Of a stretch of 64,000 nt of DNA, positions 34,301 through 42,294 are shown one piece after another. The notes under the pieces are model-generated. The model was not told where the DNA came from. It saw nothing but the letters and a program-made list of their open reading frames with translations, and did no database searches. This stretch comes from an uncultured Porphyromonadaceae bacterium (GTDB lineage: Bacteria; Bacteroidota; Bacteroidia; Bacteroidales; Muribaculaceae): contig CALEUL010000051.1 in the NCBI GenBank assembly GCA_937921035.1, positions 1-64,000 of the forward strand. The letters run 5' to 3'. Numbering within the stretch: the stretch's first letter is position 1; each line of letters opens with the position of its first letter. Position numbers and translations under genes: made by a program.

Positions 34301-34557
34301 TCGGTAATCTTTACACTCTGCGTCTTGTAACCCACGTAGGAAAATTCGAGTTGGGTGGCAGACGCCGGAACCTTAAGGGAAAAGTTGCCGTCGACGTCGG
34401 TAGCGACGCCGTAGCCACTTCCTGCCGTAACGGAGACACCAATCAGTGGCTCGTCGTTCTCGGCATCCACGACAGTACCACGAACCGTACGCGTCTGTGC
34501 CGACGCATACAAGCCGATGGAAATTACTGCCAGAAGTAATAGAAACAGCTTTTTCAT
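31303..34557 (-). CDS. SusC/RagA-family TonB-linked outer-membrane transporter
   Basis: TonB-dependent outer-membrane channel of 1084 residues working with SusD to import oligosaccharides or peptides. Order of parts: signal peptide ending 'GLYASA'; a carboxypeptidase-regulatory-like domain from about 22 to 100 ('RGTVVDAENDEPLIGVSV'); a TonB plug ('IRGISSLNAGKDPLIIMDG' and 'DIESMTVLKDAASAALYGAR'); then the 22-strand barrel with C-terminal 'LSGGLSVTF'. No anti-sigma factor, ECF sigma or hybrid two-component regulator and no glycoside hydrolase are in the window, so the substrate and regulation cannot be inferred. Confidence 0.96.
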   Translation of the reverse strand: MKKLFLLLLAVISIGLYASAQTRTVRGTVVDAENDEPLIGVSVTAGSGYGVATDVDGNFSLKVPASATQLEFSYVGYKTQSVKITDGEMKVRMHAESNLLNEVITVAYGKSTRAAFTGSAAVVGAAEIENAQVSDPLNAIKGKVAGVQMSNSSGAPGSDSPDIRIRGISSLNAGKDPLIIMDGTPFSGSMQTINANDIESMTVLKDAASAALYGARGANGVILITTKRAKAGDATVSLDVKLGSNARAQKDYDYIKNPAMYYETYYKSLYNFANNSLGLNHESSSAWANNNMFSNEYSLGYNVYTVPNGQTLIGLNGKLNPNATLGRTVNYNGAQYYLTPDNWVDAAYHNSLRQEYNMSVSKGTDNNQFYFSLGYLNNDGITPQSGFSRITANLRASTQAKSWLKISAGARYSHYDVESYGDEEGNAASSANPFAAVTAIAPIYPLYVRDGQGNIMTDANGITIYDFGGGINGGMMRPIFANSNAIGLSALDWSKTNGDTFAGDAGFDIKFPYDITFTSNNAVEVFTNHGTSYSNPYYGQAASNGGSLFKGDTRDVAYTLQQMLNWNHDYGDHSVGVLAAHEYYKDVTTQVSGSKNTLFYPGASELGGYINVVGASSAYGKYNNEGWIFRALYDYSDRYFAAVSYRRDASSRFHPKHRWGNFWSASAAWLMSDESFMEEITWIDMLKLKVSYGSQGNDNIGNFNYINTYAIQNNNGTPSLVPNQMGNENITWETNGNFNAGFEFGVLDNRLTGSFEGFIRKTSDMLYYFPLPPSMGWSGYYANVGDMENKGVELDLHGTIIKNKDLEWTVNANLTWYKNEITYLPEERKSTTIPTGEAGYSSGNYFFTEGHSAYTFYLPKFAGVDKNTGESLWYREEEQFKKDANGKLLLDENGQKISDGYMTKTTKKYSEATQYLCGSALPDVYGGFGTSLRYKWFDLSVSFDYAIGGQTYDGAYASLMGSPDSSNRGGNFHADILNAWTPENPDSNIPRFQYGDTYTAMGSDRWLTPSSYLSLSNIVFGFSLPDNWCHKMYLKSCRIYFNADNVWLWSKRQGLDPRQSISGGSGNTYYSPIRTLSGGLSVTF

Positions 34558-34868
34558 ACTTAGAATATATTTGACATAAAAGTTGATTGTTTATTCTGTT
34601 TTAAAATTCTTTTGTTGCAAAAAGTGCACAATACCTCCCTCTGGAGATGTATTTAAGCGCAAAGTTACTATAAATATTTGAAACGAATACGCATTTGGAA
34701 AGAAAAAATGCCAAAATTTATGTTTTTGAGTAGCAAAATTCGATTATTTCTTCTGAATTGCTGATTTTAGCAACAAATTCTGGGTTTATATAATAAAAGA
34801 CTTTCTCAAGGCAGAGCCGGAGGCGCGATTTCTTTACCCACCCCGGTGCGATACCGGTGGCAACGACC
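34558..34868 (-). promoter_or_regulatory. susC upstream region with -7 element
   Basis: A+T-rich spacer with no gene. A -7 element TAACTTTG lies on the minus strand at 34667-34660, about 100 nt before the susC start, with no matching TTTG at -33. That would give a long untranslated leader, as is common for susC genes. Confidence 0.5.
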
Positions 34869-35909
34869 TCAATCCAGCATCAGGGCCATGTATGGACGGC
34901 GTACGGGAAGTTCGAGCACTTTGCCGATACGCTCGTTGCTGAACAACACGGCCGCAAGGGTATCGATGCGCACTTCAAGATCGGCATGACCGCCGAAGGC
35001 CACGGGCTTGCGGCACTCGCCGTTACGAAGAGTATAATAACCTGTATTGGCGGCGATTATAGGGTCTTTTATATATATGGCATAGTTAAGTCCGGGGTGT
35101 TCGGCAGCTATGGCAGCCAACAGCGGCATAGGGTCGACAATGCGAGCCATACCGTAGGGACGGAGGAAGCATTTTTCGCCCGACAACGGAGGACGCTCCA
35201 CCATCAGGGCAACTTCTCCCGCGAGGTCGCGCAGATGCGACAAGGCAGCCTCGGCAGCGTCCCTGTTGTCGGCAAGGAGACACTTTACGCGCACAATGCC
35301 GTCTGTCCCGGCAGCAAACAGGATGGCCTCGCTGCCGGCGGCATCACGCACTGCCACTACCCTGCCCCCGTCGAGGCTGTTGTCAGCCAGCAGATTGACA
35401 AAATTTGCAGCGCTGTGCACCACGCCGCATCCGAACGCCCGTTCAAGACGGCTGAAAGTGGCGTAGGAAGGTTCCACGGGCACAAAATCGCCGGCCTCGA
35501 ATGTGTGCAGCGATGTAAATCGCTCGCGGTCGAGATAGAATGTTGTGGCGAAACCGAGGCGGTCGTAAAAAAAATACAGATGATCGGACGCCGGCACAAG
35601 ATGGCATATAGCCACGCCACGCTCTCGGGCGCTGCGCAGAGCCTCGCGTATCAGCCCGCTGGCAATGCCGTGGGCACGAGCCTCGGGCCGCGTAGCCACG
35701 CAGCTCATATACTCCGATAGCACCGTGCGGCCATGAAAAAGAAAATCGTAAGGCTGCATAAGCAGCGCGCCAGTAGCCTTGCCGGAGGATTCGCGGCTCA
35801 GATAAATCTGGCTGTCGTCGGTAACTACATCGGTAAAGAACCAACGTCGCCACTCGCTGCTGTCGTTGAAGACACTACGGTATATATCCTCGAATTCTTT
35901 CTTTTTCAT
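34869..35909 (-). CDS. Eis-like GNAT acetyltransferase
   Basis: A 346-residue protein with an N-terminal GNAT fold. The acetyl-CoA binding segment is 'ATRPEARAHGIASGLIREAL' (about residues 71-90), followed by 'YFFYDRLGF'. After a second, divergent acetyltransferase-like middle part, the C-terminus ('LEVRIDTLAAVLFSNERIGKV') resembles a sterol-carrier-like domain. That three-part layout is the Eis/enhanced-survival architecture. The substrate is unknown; some Eis proteins modify aminoglycosides but many do not. Its ATG overlaps the stop of the NADH dehydrogenase gene by 4 bp, so the two are translationally coupled. Confidence 0.8.
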   Translation of the reverse strand: MKKKEFEDIYRSVFNDSSEWRRWFFTDVVTDDSQIYLSRESSGKATGALLMQPYDFLFHGRTVLSEYMSCVATRPEARAHGIASGLIREALRSARERGVAICHLVPASDHLYFFYDRLGFATTFYLDRERFTSLHTFEAGDFVPVEPSYATFSRLERAFGCGVVHSAANFVNLLADNSLDGGRVVAVRDAAGSEAILFAAGTDGIVRVKCLLADNRDAAEAALSHLRDLAGEVALMVERPPLSGEKCFLRPYGMARIVDPMPLLAAIAAEHPGLNYAIYIKDPIIAANTGYYTLRNGECRKPVAFGGHADLEVRIDTLAAVLFSNERIGKVLELPVRRPYMALMLD

Positions 35910-37186
35910 CTTTCCCAGTATGTTCGTACAGGATAACGGTCGGGGCGGAAAAGCAGTTTGTAGCCTCCTGAGAATGTCCAGTAATTCCAGATCCAGTTAA
36001 GGAGCACCATAGCGCGGTTGCGCATACCCAACAGCGACATAAGATGCACCGTGAGCCAAGTGAACCACGCAAACCATCCACTGAGGTGCATCTTGCCAAT
36101 GTTCACCACAGCACGGTTGCGTCCTATAGTCGCCATAGACCCTTTGTCGTGATATACAAAGGGAACTCGCCTGTCGGGATTGCTGAGGTTGCGCGCGAGC
36201 GCGGCTCCCATCTGCAGGGCCACCTGAGCCACCTGCGGGTGTCCTTTTGGATATTTTTCTGTTGTCATCAAGGCTATGTCGCCGACGGCATATACATCGT
36301 TCAGCCCCTCCACAGCGCAATATTCGTCTACGGAAAAACGGGCACCTCTGACCGGGCGTATATCGGTGCCTCCGAGGGTGAATGACACCCCGGTAACACC
36401 CGCGGTCCAGATAACAGTACATACTTCTATCTCTGTGCCGTCGGCGAATGTGATTCTGTTGCCGTCGAAGTCCTTCATCGAAACTCCGAGGCGCACATCC
36501 ACCATCAGCTGCCTCAGCCCCTTGAGGGCATCGGCCGACGAACGCGGTCCCATAGCACCGAGAAGCGCATTGCTGCCTTCGACAAGCAGCACGCGCATTT
36601 CGTCGGGCCGGATAAGCGGATACTCGCGCCGCAGGGCAAAACGTTTAAGTTCGCCCAAAGCACCGGCAATCTCCACACCGGCAGGCCCACCGCCAACAAC
36701 CACGAAGGTGAGCAGGCGGCGACGCTCGACAGGGTCGGTGCAGACCGACGCCCGTTCCAGGTTGTTGATAACCTCGTTTCGCGTGCGTATTGCCTCGGTG
36801 GTACTTTTTATAGTACAGACATGCTTTTGCAGATCGGGAATTCCGAAGAAATTATTCGTGGTTCCGGCAGCTATAACGAGGCTGTCGTAAGATACGGTCT
36901 CGTAATCGGTGTGCACTCTTTTGGCAGCAACGTCGATCCGTCTTACGGTACCTATATGGAAGGTGCATCCGCGGTAGTGCCTTCCGCGCAGTTCACGCCG
37001 CAGAGGAAAAGAGATGCTGGCGGGTTCGAGCCCGGCCGAGGCAACCTGATAGAACAGCGGAGGGAAACTGTGATAATTGTTTTTGTCGATTATCATTACG
37101 TCCCACTGCCGCTTGTCTATATCCCGCGCTATACGCAGACCGGCGAAACCACCGCCTATAATAACAAGTTTTTTCCTGGAGTTCAT
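35906..37186 (-). CDS. Type II NADH:quinone dehydrogenase
   Basis: Single-subunit, non-proton-pumping NADH dehydrogenase of 426 residues. The FAD-binding Rossmann motif 'VIIGGGFAGLRIARDI' is at the N-terminus and the NAD-binding motif 'VVVGGGPAGVEIAGALGEL' at about 162-180. 'NDVYAVGDIAL' contacts FAD. The C-terminal part has a hydrophobic, Trp-rich stretch ('WFAWFTWLTVHLMSLLGM') suited to membrane attachment. It overlaps the downstream acetyltransferase gene by 4 bp. Confidence 0.88.
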   Translation of the reverse strand: MNSRKKLVIIGGGFAGLRIARDIDKRQWDVMIIDKNNYHSFPPLFYQVASAGLEPASISFPLRRELRGRHYRGCTFHIGTVRRIDVAAKRVHTDYETVSYDSLVIAAGTTNNFFGIPDLQKHVCTIKSTTEAIRTRNEVINNLERASVCTDPVERRRLLTFVVVGGGPAGVEIAGALGELKRFALRREYPLIRPDEMRVLLVEGSNALLGAMGPRSSADALKGLRQLMVDVRLGVSMKDFDGNRITFADGTEIEVCTVIWTAGVTGVSFTLGGTDIRPVRGARFSVDEYCAVEGLNDVYAVGDIALMTTEKYPKGHPQVAQVALQMGAALARNLSNPDRRVPFVYHDKGSMATIGRNRAVVNIGKMHLSGWFAWFTWLTVHLMSLLGMRNRAMVLLNWIWNYWTFSGGYKLLFRPDRYPVRTYWER

Positions 37187-37277
37187 TCAAGTTGGATTTA
37201 CACAACCTTAACACCTACGGCCGTGGAAAGGTTTATCGGTTCGGTCAGTAATACGCGACAAAAAAAACGTAGCGGAT

Positions 37278-37311
37278 AAAAAAAATCCCCGCACGGGCTA
37301 CGCCGGCGGAG
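37278..37311 (-). terminator. Terminator of gdhA
   Basis: On the minus strand a CCGC/GCGG stem with a 13-nt loop precedes GGGA and eight Ts. It lies 24 nt after the gdhA stop. Confidence 0.6.
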
Positions 37312-37334
37312 ATCTATACTGAATATTATCGGAA

Positions 37335-38672
37335 TCAGATTACGCCCTGGCCCATCATGGCGTTTGCAACCTTCATGAAGCCGGCGATGTTGGCACCCTT
37401 CATGTAGTTGATGTAGCCGTCGGGCTCTACGCCGTAGCGGAGGCACTGCTCGTGGATATCGGTCATGATAACGTGGAGCTTCTGGTCAACCTCGTCGGCA
37501 CCCCACTGCAGGTGCATGGCGTTCTGGCTCATTTCCAGGCCGGAAGTAGCCACACCGCCGGCGTTCACAGCCTTGCCGGGAGCATATGTAGTGCGGCTTG
37601 CGATGAAAGCGTCGATAGCCTCGGGAGTACAGCCCATGTTGGATACTTCGGCAACCATTTCAACGCCGTTGGCGATAAGCTGCTTGGCGTCGTCGCCGTT
37701 AAGCTCGTTCTGTGTTGCGCATGGGAGGGCGATGTCCACCTTGCGCTCCCAGGGTTTCTTGCCGGCGAAGAATTCGGAGCCGGGGAAACGCTCGGCATAG
37801 GGAGCGACAACGTCGTTGCCCGATGCGCGGAGTTCCAGCATGTAGTTAATCTTTTCTGCGTCCAGACCTGCGGGATCGTAAACGTAGCCGTCGGGACCGG
37901 AGATAGTAACGACCTTTGCACCGAGTTCGGTAGCCTTGAGGGCTGCGCCCCATGCCACGTTACCGAAGCCGGAGATTGCTATTACCTTGCCCTTGATATC
38001 ATCGTTGCGCTGCTTGAGCATGTTCTGAACGAAATAAAGAGCGCCGAAACCTGTAGCCTCGGGACGGATACGGCTGCCGCCGAATTCCAGAGCCTTACCG
38101 GTAAAGGTGCCGTCGTGCTGGTTCACCAGACGCTTGTACATGCCGAACATATAGCCTACTTCGCGGCCGCCTACGCCGATATCGCCAGCGGGAACATCGC
38201 GGTCGGGACCGAGGTTTTTCCACAAGCCGAGTATGAAGGCCTGGCAGAAACGCATGATTTCACGGTCGCTCTTGCCACGGGGCGAGAAGTCGCTGCCGCC
38301 CTTGGCGCCGCCCATAGGCAGGGTGGTGAGGGCATTTTTGAATGTCTGCTCAAAACCGAGGAACTTAAGGATAGACAGGTTTACGGAAGCGTGGAAACGG
38401 ATACCGCCCTTGTACGGACCGATAGCGTTGTTGAACTGCACGCGATAGCCGATGTTGTTCTGTACCTCGCCCTTGTCGTCGATCCAGGTTACACGGAAGG
38501 TTACGATACGGTCGGGCTCGACCATACGCTCTATAATTTTGTTACGCTCGAATTCGGGATGCTGGTTGTAGACTTCCTCTACTGACATTAGAACTTCGCG
38601 GACGGCCTGAAGATATTCCTTCTCGCCCGGATGCTTGGCCTCGAGGGCCGACATGAGGTTATTGATGTCCAT
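37335..38672 (-). CDS. gdhA: NADP-type glutamate dehydrogenase
   Basis: Hexameric enzyme that makes glutamate from 2-oxoglutarate and ammonia. The 445 residues match the short (about 450) GdhA class. The catalytic lysine is K124 in 'LPMGGAKGGSDF', next to 'SPRGKSDREIMRF'. The Rossmann part has 'AISGFGNVAWGAALKA'. Coenzyme choice is inferred from the class, not from residues. Monocistronic, with a -7 element 59 nt upstream and its own terminator. Confidence 0.95.
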   Translation of the reverse strand: MDINNLMSALEAKHPGEKEYLQAVREVLMSVEEVYNQHPEFERNKIIERMVEPDRIVTFRVTWIDDKGEVQNNIGYRVQFNNAIGPYKGGIRFHASVNLSILKFLGFEQTFKNALTTLPMGGAKGGSDFSPRGKSDREIMRFCQAFILGLWKNLGPDRDVPAGDIGVGGREVGYMFGMYKRLVNQHDGTFTGKALEFGGSRIRPEATGFGALYFVQNMLKQRNDDIKGKVIAISGFGNVAWGAALKATELGAKVVTISGPDGYVYDPAGLDAEKINYMLELRASGNDVVAPYAERFPGSEFFAGKKPWERKVDIALPCATQNELNGDDAKQLIANGVEMVAEVSNMGCTPEAIDAFIASRTTYAPGKAVNAGGVATSGLEMSQNAMHLQWGADEVDQKLHVIMTDIHEQCLRYGVEPDGYINYMKGANIAGFMKVANAMMGQGVI

Positions 38673-38730
38673 AATTCTTAGTTTTAGTTAGGTGTGTTTT
38701 CCTGTAGGTGAAAAATTTGGTTATCTCCGG

Positions 38731-38738
38731 CAAAGATA
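38731..38738 (-). promoter_or_regulatory. -7 promoter element of gdhA
   Basis: TATCTTTG on the minus strand (38738-38731), 58 nt before the gdhA ATG. No TTTG is found 19-21 nt upstream of it. Confidence 0.5.
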
Positions 38739-38835
38739 CTCTTTTTTCTGAAATGATGTATGTTTTTTATAAAAAATAATCATTTTGCAAGCAAAATAGT
38801 GTCCGGCACCCCGATTTCAGCCTGTACAGAGACTG

Positions 38836-38872
38836 AAAATCCCTGAAACGGACGTTGTTTCAGGGATTTTTG
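38836..38872. terminator. Bidirectional terminator
   Basis: A perfect 14-bp stem AAAATCCCTGAAAC/GTTTCAGGGATTTT. It closes the minus-strand acyltransferase gene. Confidence 0.85.
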
Positions 38873-38889
38873 TTATATCAGAGTTTATT

Positions 38890-39423
38890 TCACTGCTCCG
38901 TCTTGCGGTAGCGGACCACTTTTGCCGGCACCCCGGCAACGATGGCGAAAGGCGGAACATCCTTGGTAACCACCGCGGCAGCGCCTATCACCGCGCCGTG
39001 GCCAATACGGACACCTGGCATAATGATTGCACGCGTGCCAATCCATACATCATCCTCTATCACCGTTTTGCCGGGATGCGGAGCTGCGCCCTGCAGCCCC
39101 ATAGGAATGTCGGTGCGGCCTATTTCGTGAGAACGGCCAAGAATAACAACCTCTGGCCCCATCATCACATAATCGCCTATCTCCAGCGGACCGCGCACAC
39201 GGCAACGTATGCCAAGGCCAGAGTTACTGCCGATACTGATACCTTTACCGGCATTGAAGTTGGCAAGATGCTCGATGTTGATGTTCTTGCCGTGCGAATC
39301 CAGACACTTGCCGCCGATAAAGGAGCGGAGCCTGCGCACTGGTTTGCTCCAGGGTACGGGCAGGTCGGTGGCGGGCAGCCAGCGAGCGAACGCGAGGTAC
39401 AATATCAGCCAGAAATATCTCAT
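38890..39423 (-). CDS. Hexapeptide-repeat (LbH) acyltransferase
   Basis: A 177-residue acyltransferase with left-handed beta-helix repeats, of the WbbJ/maltose O-acetyltransferase kind. Repeats run from 'GISIGSNSGLGIRCRVRG' to 'GAVIGAAAVVTKDVPPFAIV', ending with 'AGVPAKVVRYR'. The catalytic histidine is likely the one in 'ILGRSHEI'. These enzymes usually acetylate a sugar, often in surface glycans. It starts 22 nt after the calcium ATPase gene and may be its operon partner, with no evident functional link. Confidence 0.85.
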   Translation of the reverse strand: MRYFWLILYLAFARWLPATDLPVPWSKPVRRLRSFIGGKCLDSHGKNINIEHLANFNAGKGISIGSNSGLGIRCRVRGPLEIGDYVMMGPEVVILGRSHEIGRTDIPMGLQGAAPHPGKTVIEDDVWIGTRAIIMPGVRIGHGAVIGAAAVVTKDVPPFAIVAGVPAKVVRYRKTEQ

Positions 39424-39445
39424 ATATATTTATATGCGGTTCCTT

Positions 39446-42106
39446 TTATTTAATTCCGACGAGGCGTCCGCCAACACGGATAATCTCGCCTATCCATAGA
39501 ACTAACGAGGTTACGCCTATAATTATTATCCAGTCGGCGAAGCCAAGAGGCATAACGGAGAAAAACGGACCGCCAAGTTCCACAATCAGTACCTGTCCGG
39601 CAAAAATCAACGCTGCGATAAACAGGAAGCTGCGGCAGTGCGACAGATGGAACGCAGAACGGCCGGTCTCGAAAGCACGGGCGTTGAACATGTTCCAGAA
39701 CTGCAGGAACACGAACACGGTGAAGAACAGCGACAGCTCGTACGGAGAAAGACCGTGCATGGGAATGAACGGCTGACCGAAGATCTGCGTTAGCGAGGTA
39801 ATGTCGGTATGCTCGAGATAATATAGGAACACCAGAAGAACTGCTGTGAACAGGATGCCCACACCAATTATATCGCGCCACATTGCGCGTGTTACGATGA
39901 ACGCGGAACGGGAACGCGGCTTGTCGCGCATCACACTCTCGGACGGCGGCAACGACGCGAGCGCCATAGCGGCAAAGGTGTCCATTATAAGGTTCACCCA
40001 CAGCATCTGTGTAACGGTAAGCGGCGATTCCGTACCCATGAAAGCGCCGGCAAGCACTATCAGGCACGCAACAACGTTCACTGTCATCTGGAACAGAAGG
40101 AAACGCTGGATGTTGCGGTACAGCGAGCGGCCCCACATTACGGCACGGCCTATGCTGGCAAAGGAATTGTCGATAATGGTGATGTCCGACGCCTCTTTCG
40201 CCACCGATGTACCGTCGCCCATCGACAGGCCTACCTGAGCGGCCTTCAGAGCCGGAGCGTCGTTGGTGCCGTCGCCCGTAACGGCAACTACCTCGTTGTT
40301 TTTCTGCAGCGCCTCCACAAGTCGTTTCTTGTCCAAAGGACGCGCGCGGGCAATAATCTTGAAGTCGCCAACCCTCTGCAGCAACTCCGTATCGGATAGC
40401 GCGGCGAATTCCGTTCCGGTAATAACATTGCGGTCGCTGTCGGCGGCATCGTTCCACAAGCCAATCTGCCGGGCGATTTCCTTTGCCGTGCCGACAGTAT
40501 CGCCGGTAACAATCTTCACCTTTATTCCCGCATCGAGCACCTGGCGTACAGCGTCGGGAACATCGGCACGCACAGGGTCGGAAATTGCCACCACGCCGAG
40601 GAATACAAGCTTCTTCGCCACGATGCGTCCGCCGGCAATAGCTTCGTCGCCAGGCTCCATTATCTGGTAGGCCAGACCGAGTGTGCGCATAGCCTGATTC
40701 TGATAGCCGGTAAGCAACGCGTCGATTTCCTTTTTGTCTACTCCGGCGGTATCGGCGCATAGTCCGTAAATAATCTCCGGAGCGCCTTTGGCATAGAGTA
40801 TCGTGCGTCCGTCGGCCGATTTCACCATAGTAGCCATATATTTTCGCTCGGTAGAGAACGGCAGTTCCTCAATTACGGAAACACGGCTTTTCAGCTCGGC
40901 ATAGTCCACGCCACGCTGACGCAGCCACAGCAGCAGGGCGCCCTCGGTAGGATTGCCAAGCACTTCGGGCACATCCTTGGAGGTATCGAGCTGTGCTGTG
41001 CTGTTAACGGCAATGCCTTCGTATATCACTCTGTCGTCGGGGTTGCCGAAGAAATCGGTTTTATACACCTGCATCCGGTTCTGGGTAAGGGTGCCGGTCT
41101 TGTCGGTGCATATCACAGTGGTGGCGCCCATCGTTTCGCATGCATGCAGTTTGCGCACAAGGTTGTTGGTGCGGAGCATGGACCGCATGGAATATGCCAG
41201 CGACAGCGTTACTGCCATCGGCAGACCTTCGGGTACGCTGACAACAATCAGCGCAACGGCTATCATTACAGTCTGCAGCATGTTTGCCAGGAACGGCAGC
41301 AAATCGAATGGCTGAGAGAAAAGGAACATTGCCATACGGGCAAGCACGACAAGGGCAGCCACCGTATAGGCAAATCGTGAAATAAGGGTTCCGAGACGCT
41401 CAAGTTGCTCGCTTAGGGGCGTTTTCACGCCGTCGTCTATCTGCGCGGCAGTAAACACCTTGCCATTTTCCGTGCTGTCGCCTACGGCGGTAACACGCAT
41501 AATGCCGTGGCCCTCCATTACCTTTGTGCCGCGAAGCACGTGGTTGGACGGATATGTGTCCTCGGGATTGAACTCTGCCGGGTCAGTTGTCTTGCGGCAG
41601 ATAGGCTCGCCTGTAAGTGTGGACTCGTCCACACTGAGGCTCACGGCCTCCAGCAGTTCGCCGTCGGCAGGGACTTCGTTGCCGGTATTGAGCATAACCA
41701 CGTCGCCAACAACGACATCCTTTTTCGGCACCTGTATCACATGGGCGTCGCGGATTACCTGTACGGGCTCATCGTCGTTAACTCGGTTAAGTATTGCAAA
41801 CTCGCGTTCGGCCTTCTGCTCGAAATAGAACGACAGAGCTGTGGCAAGAAGTATAGCGACGAAAATGCCGGCAGGTTCAAAAAAGACTTCTCCGCCCTGC
41901 CCTAATCCATAATACTCGTAAAACGAGATACCTACGGAAAGGACACCGGCTACCATAAGGATTATGATAAGCGGATCGGAGAATTTCGCTAAAAAAGTTT
42001 TCCACAGCGGTTGTCTCGCCGGGGGAGTGAGTACGTTTAGGCCATGTTGCGCCCTGCTTTTTTGGACTTCGGCATCGGAAAGACCGCGTAACTGGGTATT
42101 CTGCAT
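39446..42106 (-). CDS. Calcium-type P2 ATPase (PMCA/SERCA-like)
   Basis: P-type cation pump of 886 residues. Phosphorylated aspartate D335 in 'ICTDKTGTLTQ'; ion-site motif 'VPEGLPMAV' at about 291-299 in the fourth transmembrane helix; 'VTGDGTNDAPALKAA' hinge motif further on. Helices: two N-terminal pairs and six C-terminal. The actuator-domain loop reads 'LTGEP' (about 164-168) instead of the usual TGES; the key glutamate is kept. By family the pump exports Ca2+ from the cytoplasm. Confidence 0.92.
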   Translation of the reverse strand: MQNTQLRGLSDAEVQKSRAQHGLNVLTPPARQPLWKTFLAKFSDPLIIILMVAGVLSVGISFYEYYGLGQGGEVFFEPAGIFVAILLATALSFYFEQKAEREFAILNRVNDDEPVQVIRDAHVIQVPKKDVVVGDVVMLNTGNEVPADGELLEAVSLSVDESTLTGEPICRKTTDPAEFNPEDTYPSNHVLRGTKVMEGHGIMRVTAVGDSTENGKVFTAAQIDDGVKTPLSEQLERLGTLISRFAYTVAALVVLARMAMFLFSQPFDLLPFLANMLQTVMIAVALIVVSVPEGLPMAVTLSLAYSMRSMLRTNNLVRKLHACETMGATTVICTDKTGTLTQNRMQVYKTDFFGNPDDRVIYEGIAVNSTAQLDTSKDVPEVLGNPTEGALLLWLRQRGVDYAELKSRVSVIEELPFSTERKYMATMVKSADGRTILYAKGAPEIIYGLCADTAGVDKKEIDALLTGYQNQAMRTLGLAYQIMEPGDEAIAGGRIVAKKLVFLGVVAISDPVRADVPDAVRQVLDAGIKVKIVTGDTVGTAKEIARQIGLWNDAADSDRNVITGTEFAALSDTELLQRVGDFKIIARARPLDKKRLVEALQKNNEVVAVTGDGTNDAPALKAAQVGLSMGDGTSVAKEASDITIIDNSFASIGRAVMWGRSLYRNIQRFLLFQMTVNVVACLIVLAGAFMGTESPLTVTQMLWVNLIMDTFAAMALASLPPSESVMRDKPRSRSAFIVTRAMWRDIIGVGILFTAVLLVFLYYLEHTDITSLTQIFGQPFIPMHGLSPYELSLFFTVFVFLQFWNMFNARAFETGRSAFHLSHCRSFLFIAALIFAGQVLIVELGGPFFSVMPLGFADWIIIIGVTSLVLWIGEIIRVGGRLVGIK

Positions 42107-42238
42107 AATTTCAATGTCTTACATTAGTAATAACGCCCGCACGGACATAGTGTTTGTAAATTTCGGCAAAATTTCCCGAACCACCTCCACTCACACATTA
42201 AATTTTTATTAAATAAATCGAGGAGGTAAGTATTATAG

Positions 42239-42277
42239 CTGCAACAAGGGCTGCGCGTTGCGCAGCCCTTGTTGCAG
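42239..42277 (-). terminator. Perfect 18-bp hairpin after secDF
   Basis: Arms 42239-42256 and 42260-42277 are fully complementary with a 3-nt loop. It lies 17 nt beyond the secDF stop but has no T run on the minus strand. It probably protects the mRNA 3' end or aids termination. Confidence 0.6.
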
Positions 42278-42294
42278 TGAATGAAAAGGGAATC

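Noticed and set aside
34840..34865. Terminator hairpin after the GNAT gene
   Set aside because: A CCACCGG-type stem is visible but has bulges and no T run, so I could not support it.
42239..42277. The perfect 18-bp inverted repeat as an insertion-sequence end
   Set aside because: It is a single hairpin with a 3-nt loop just after secDF and has no partner copy or transposase nearby.
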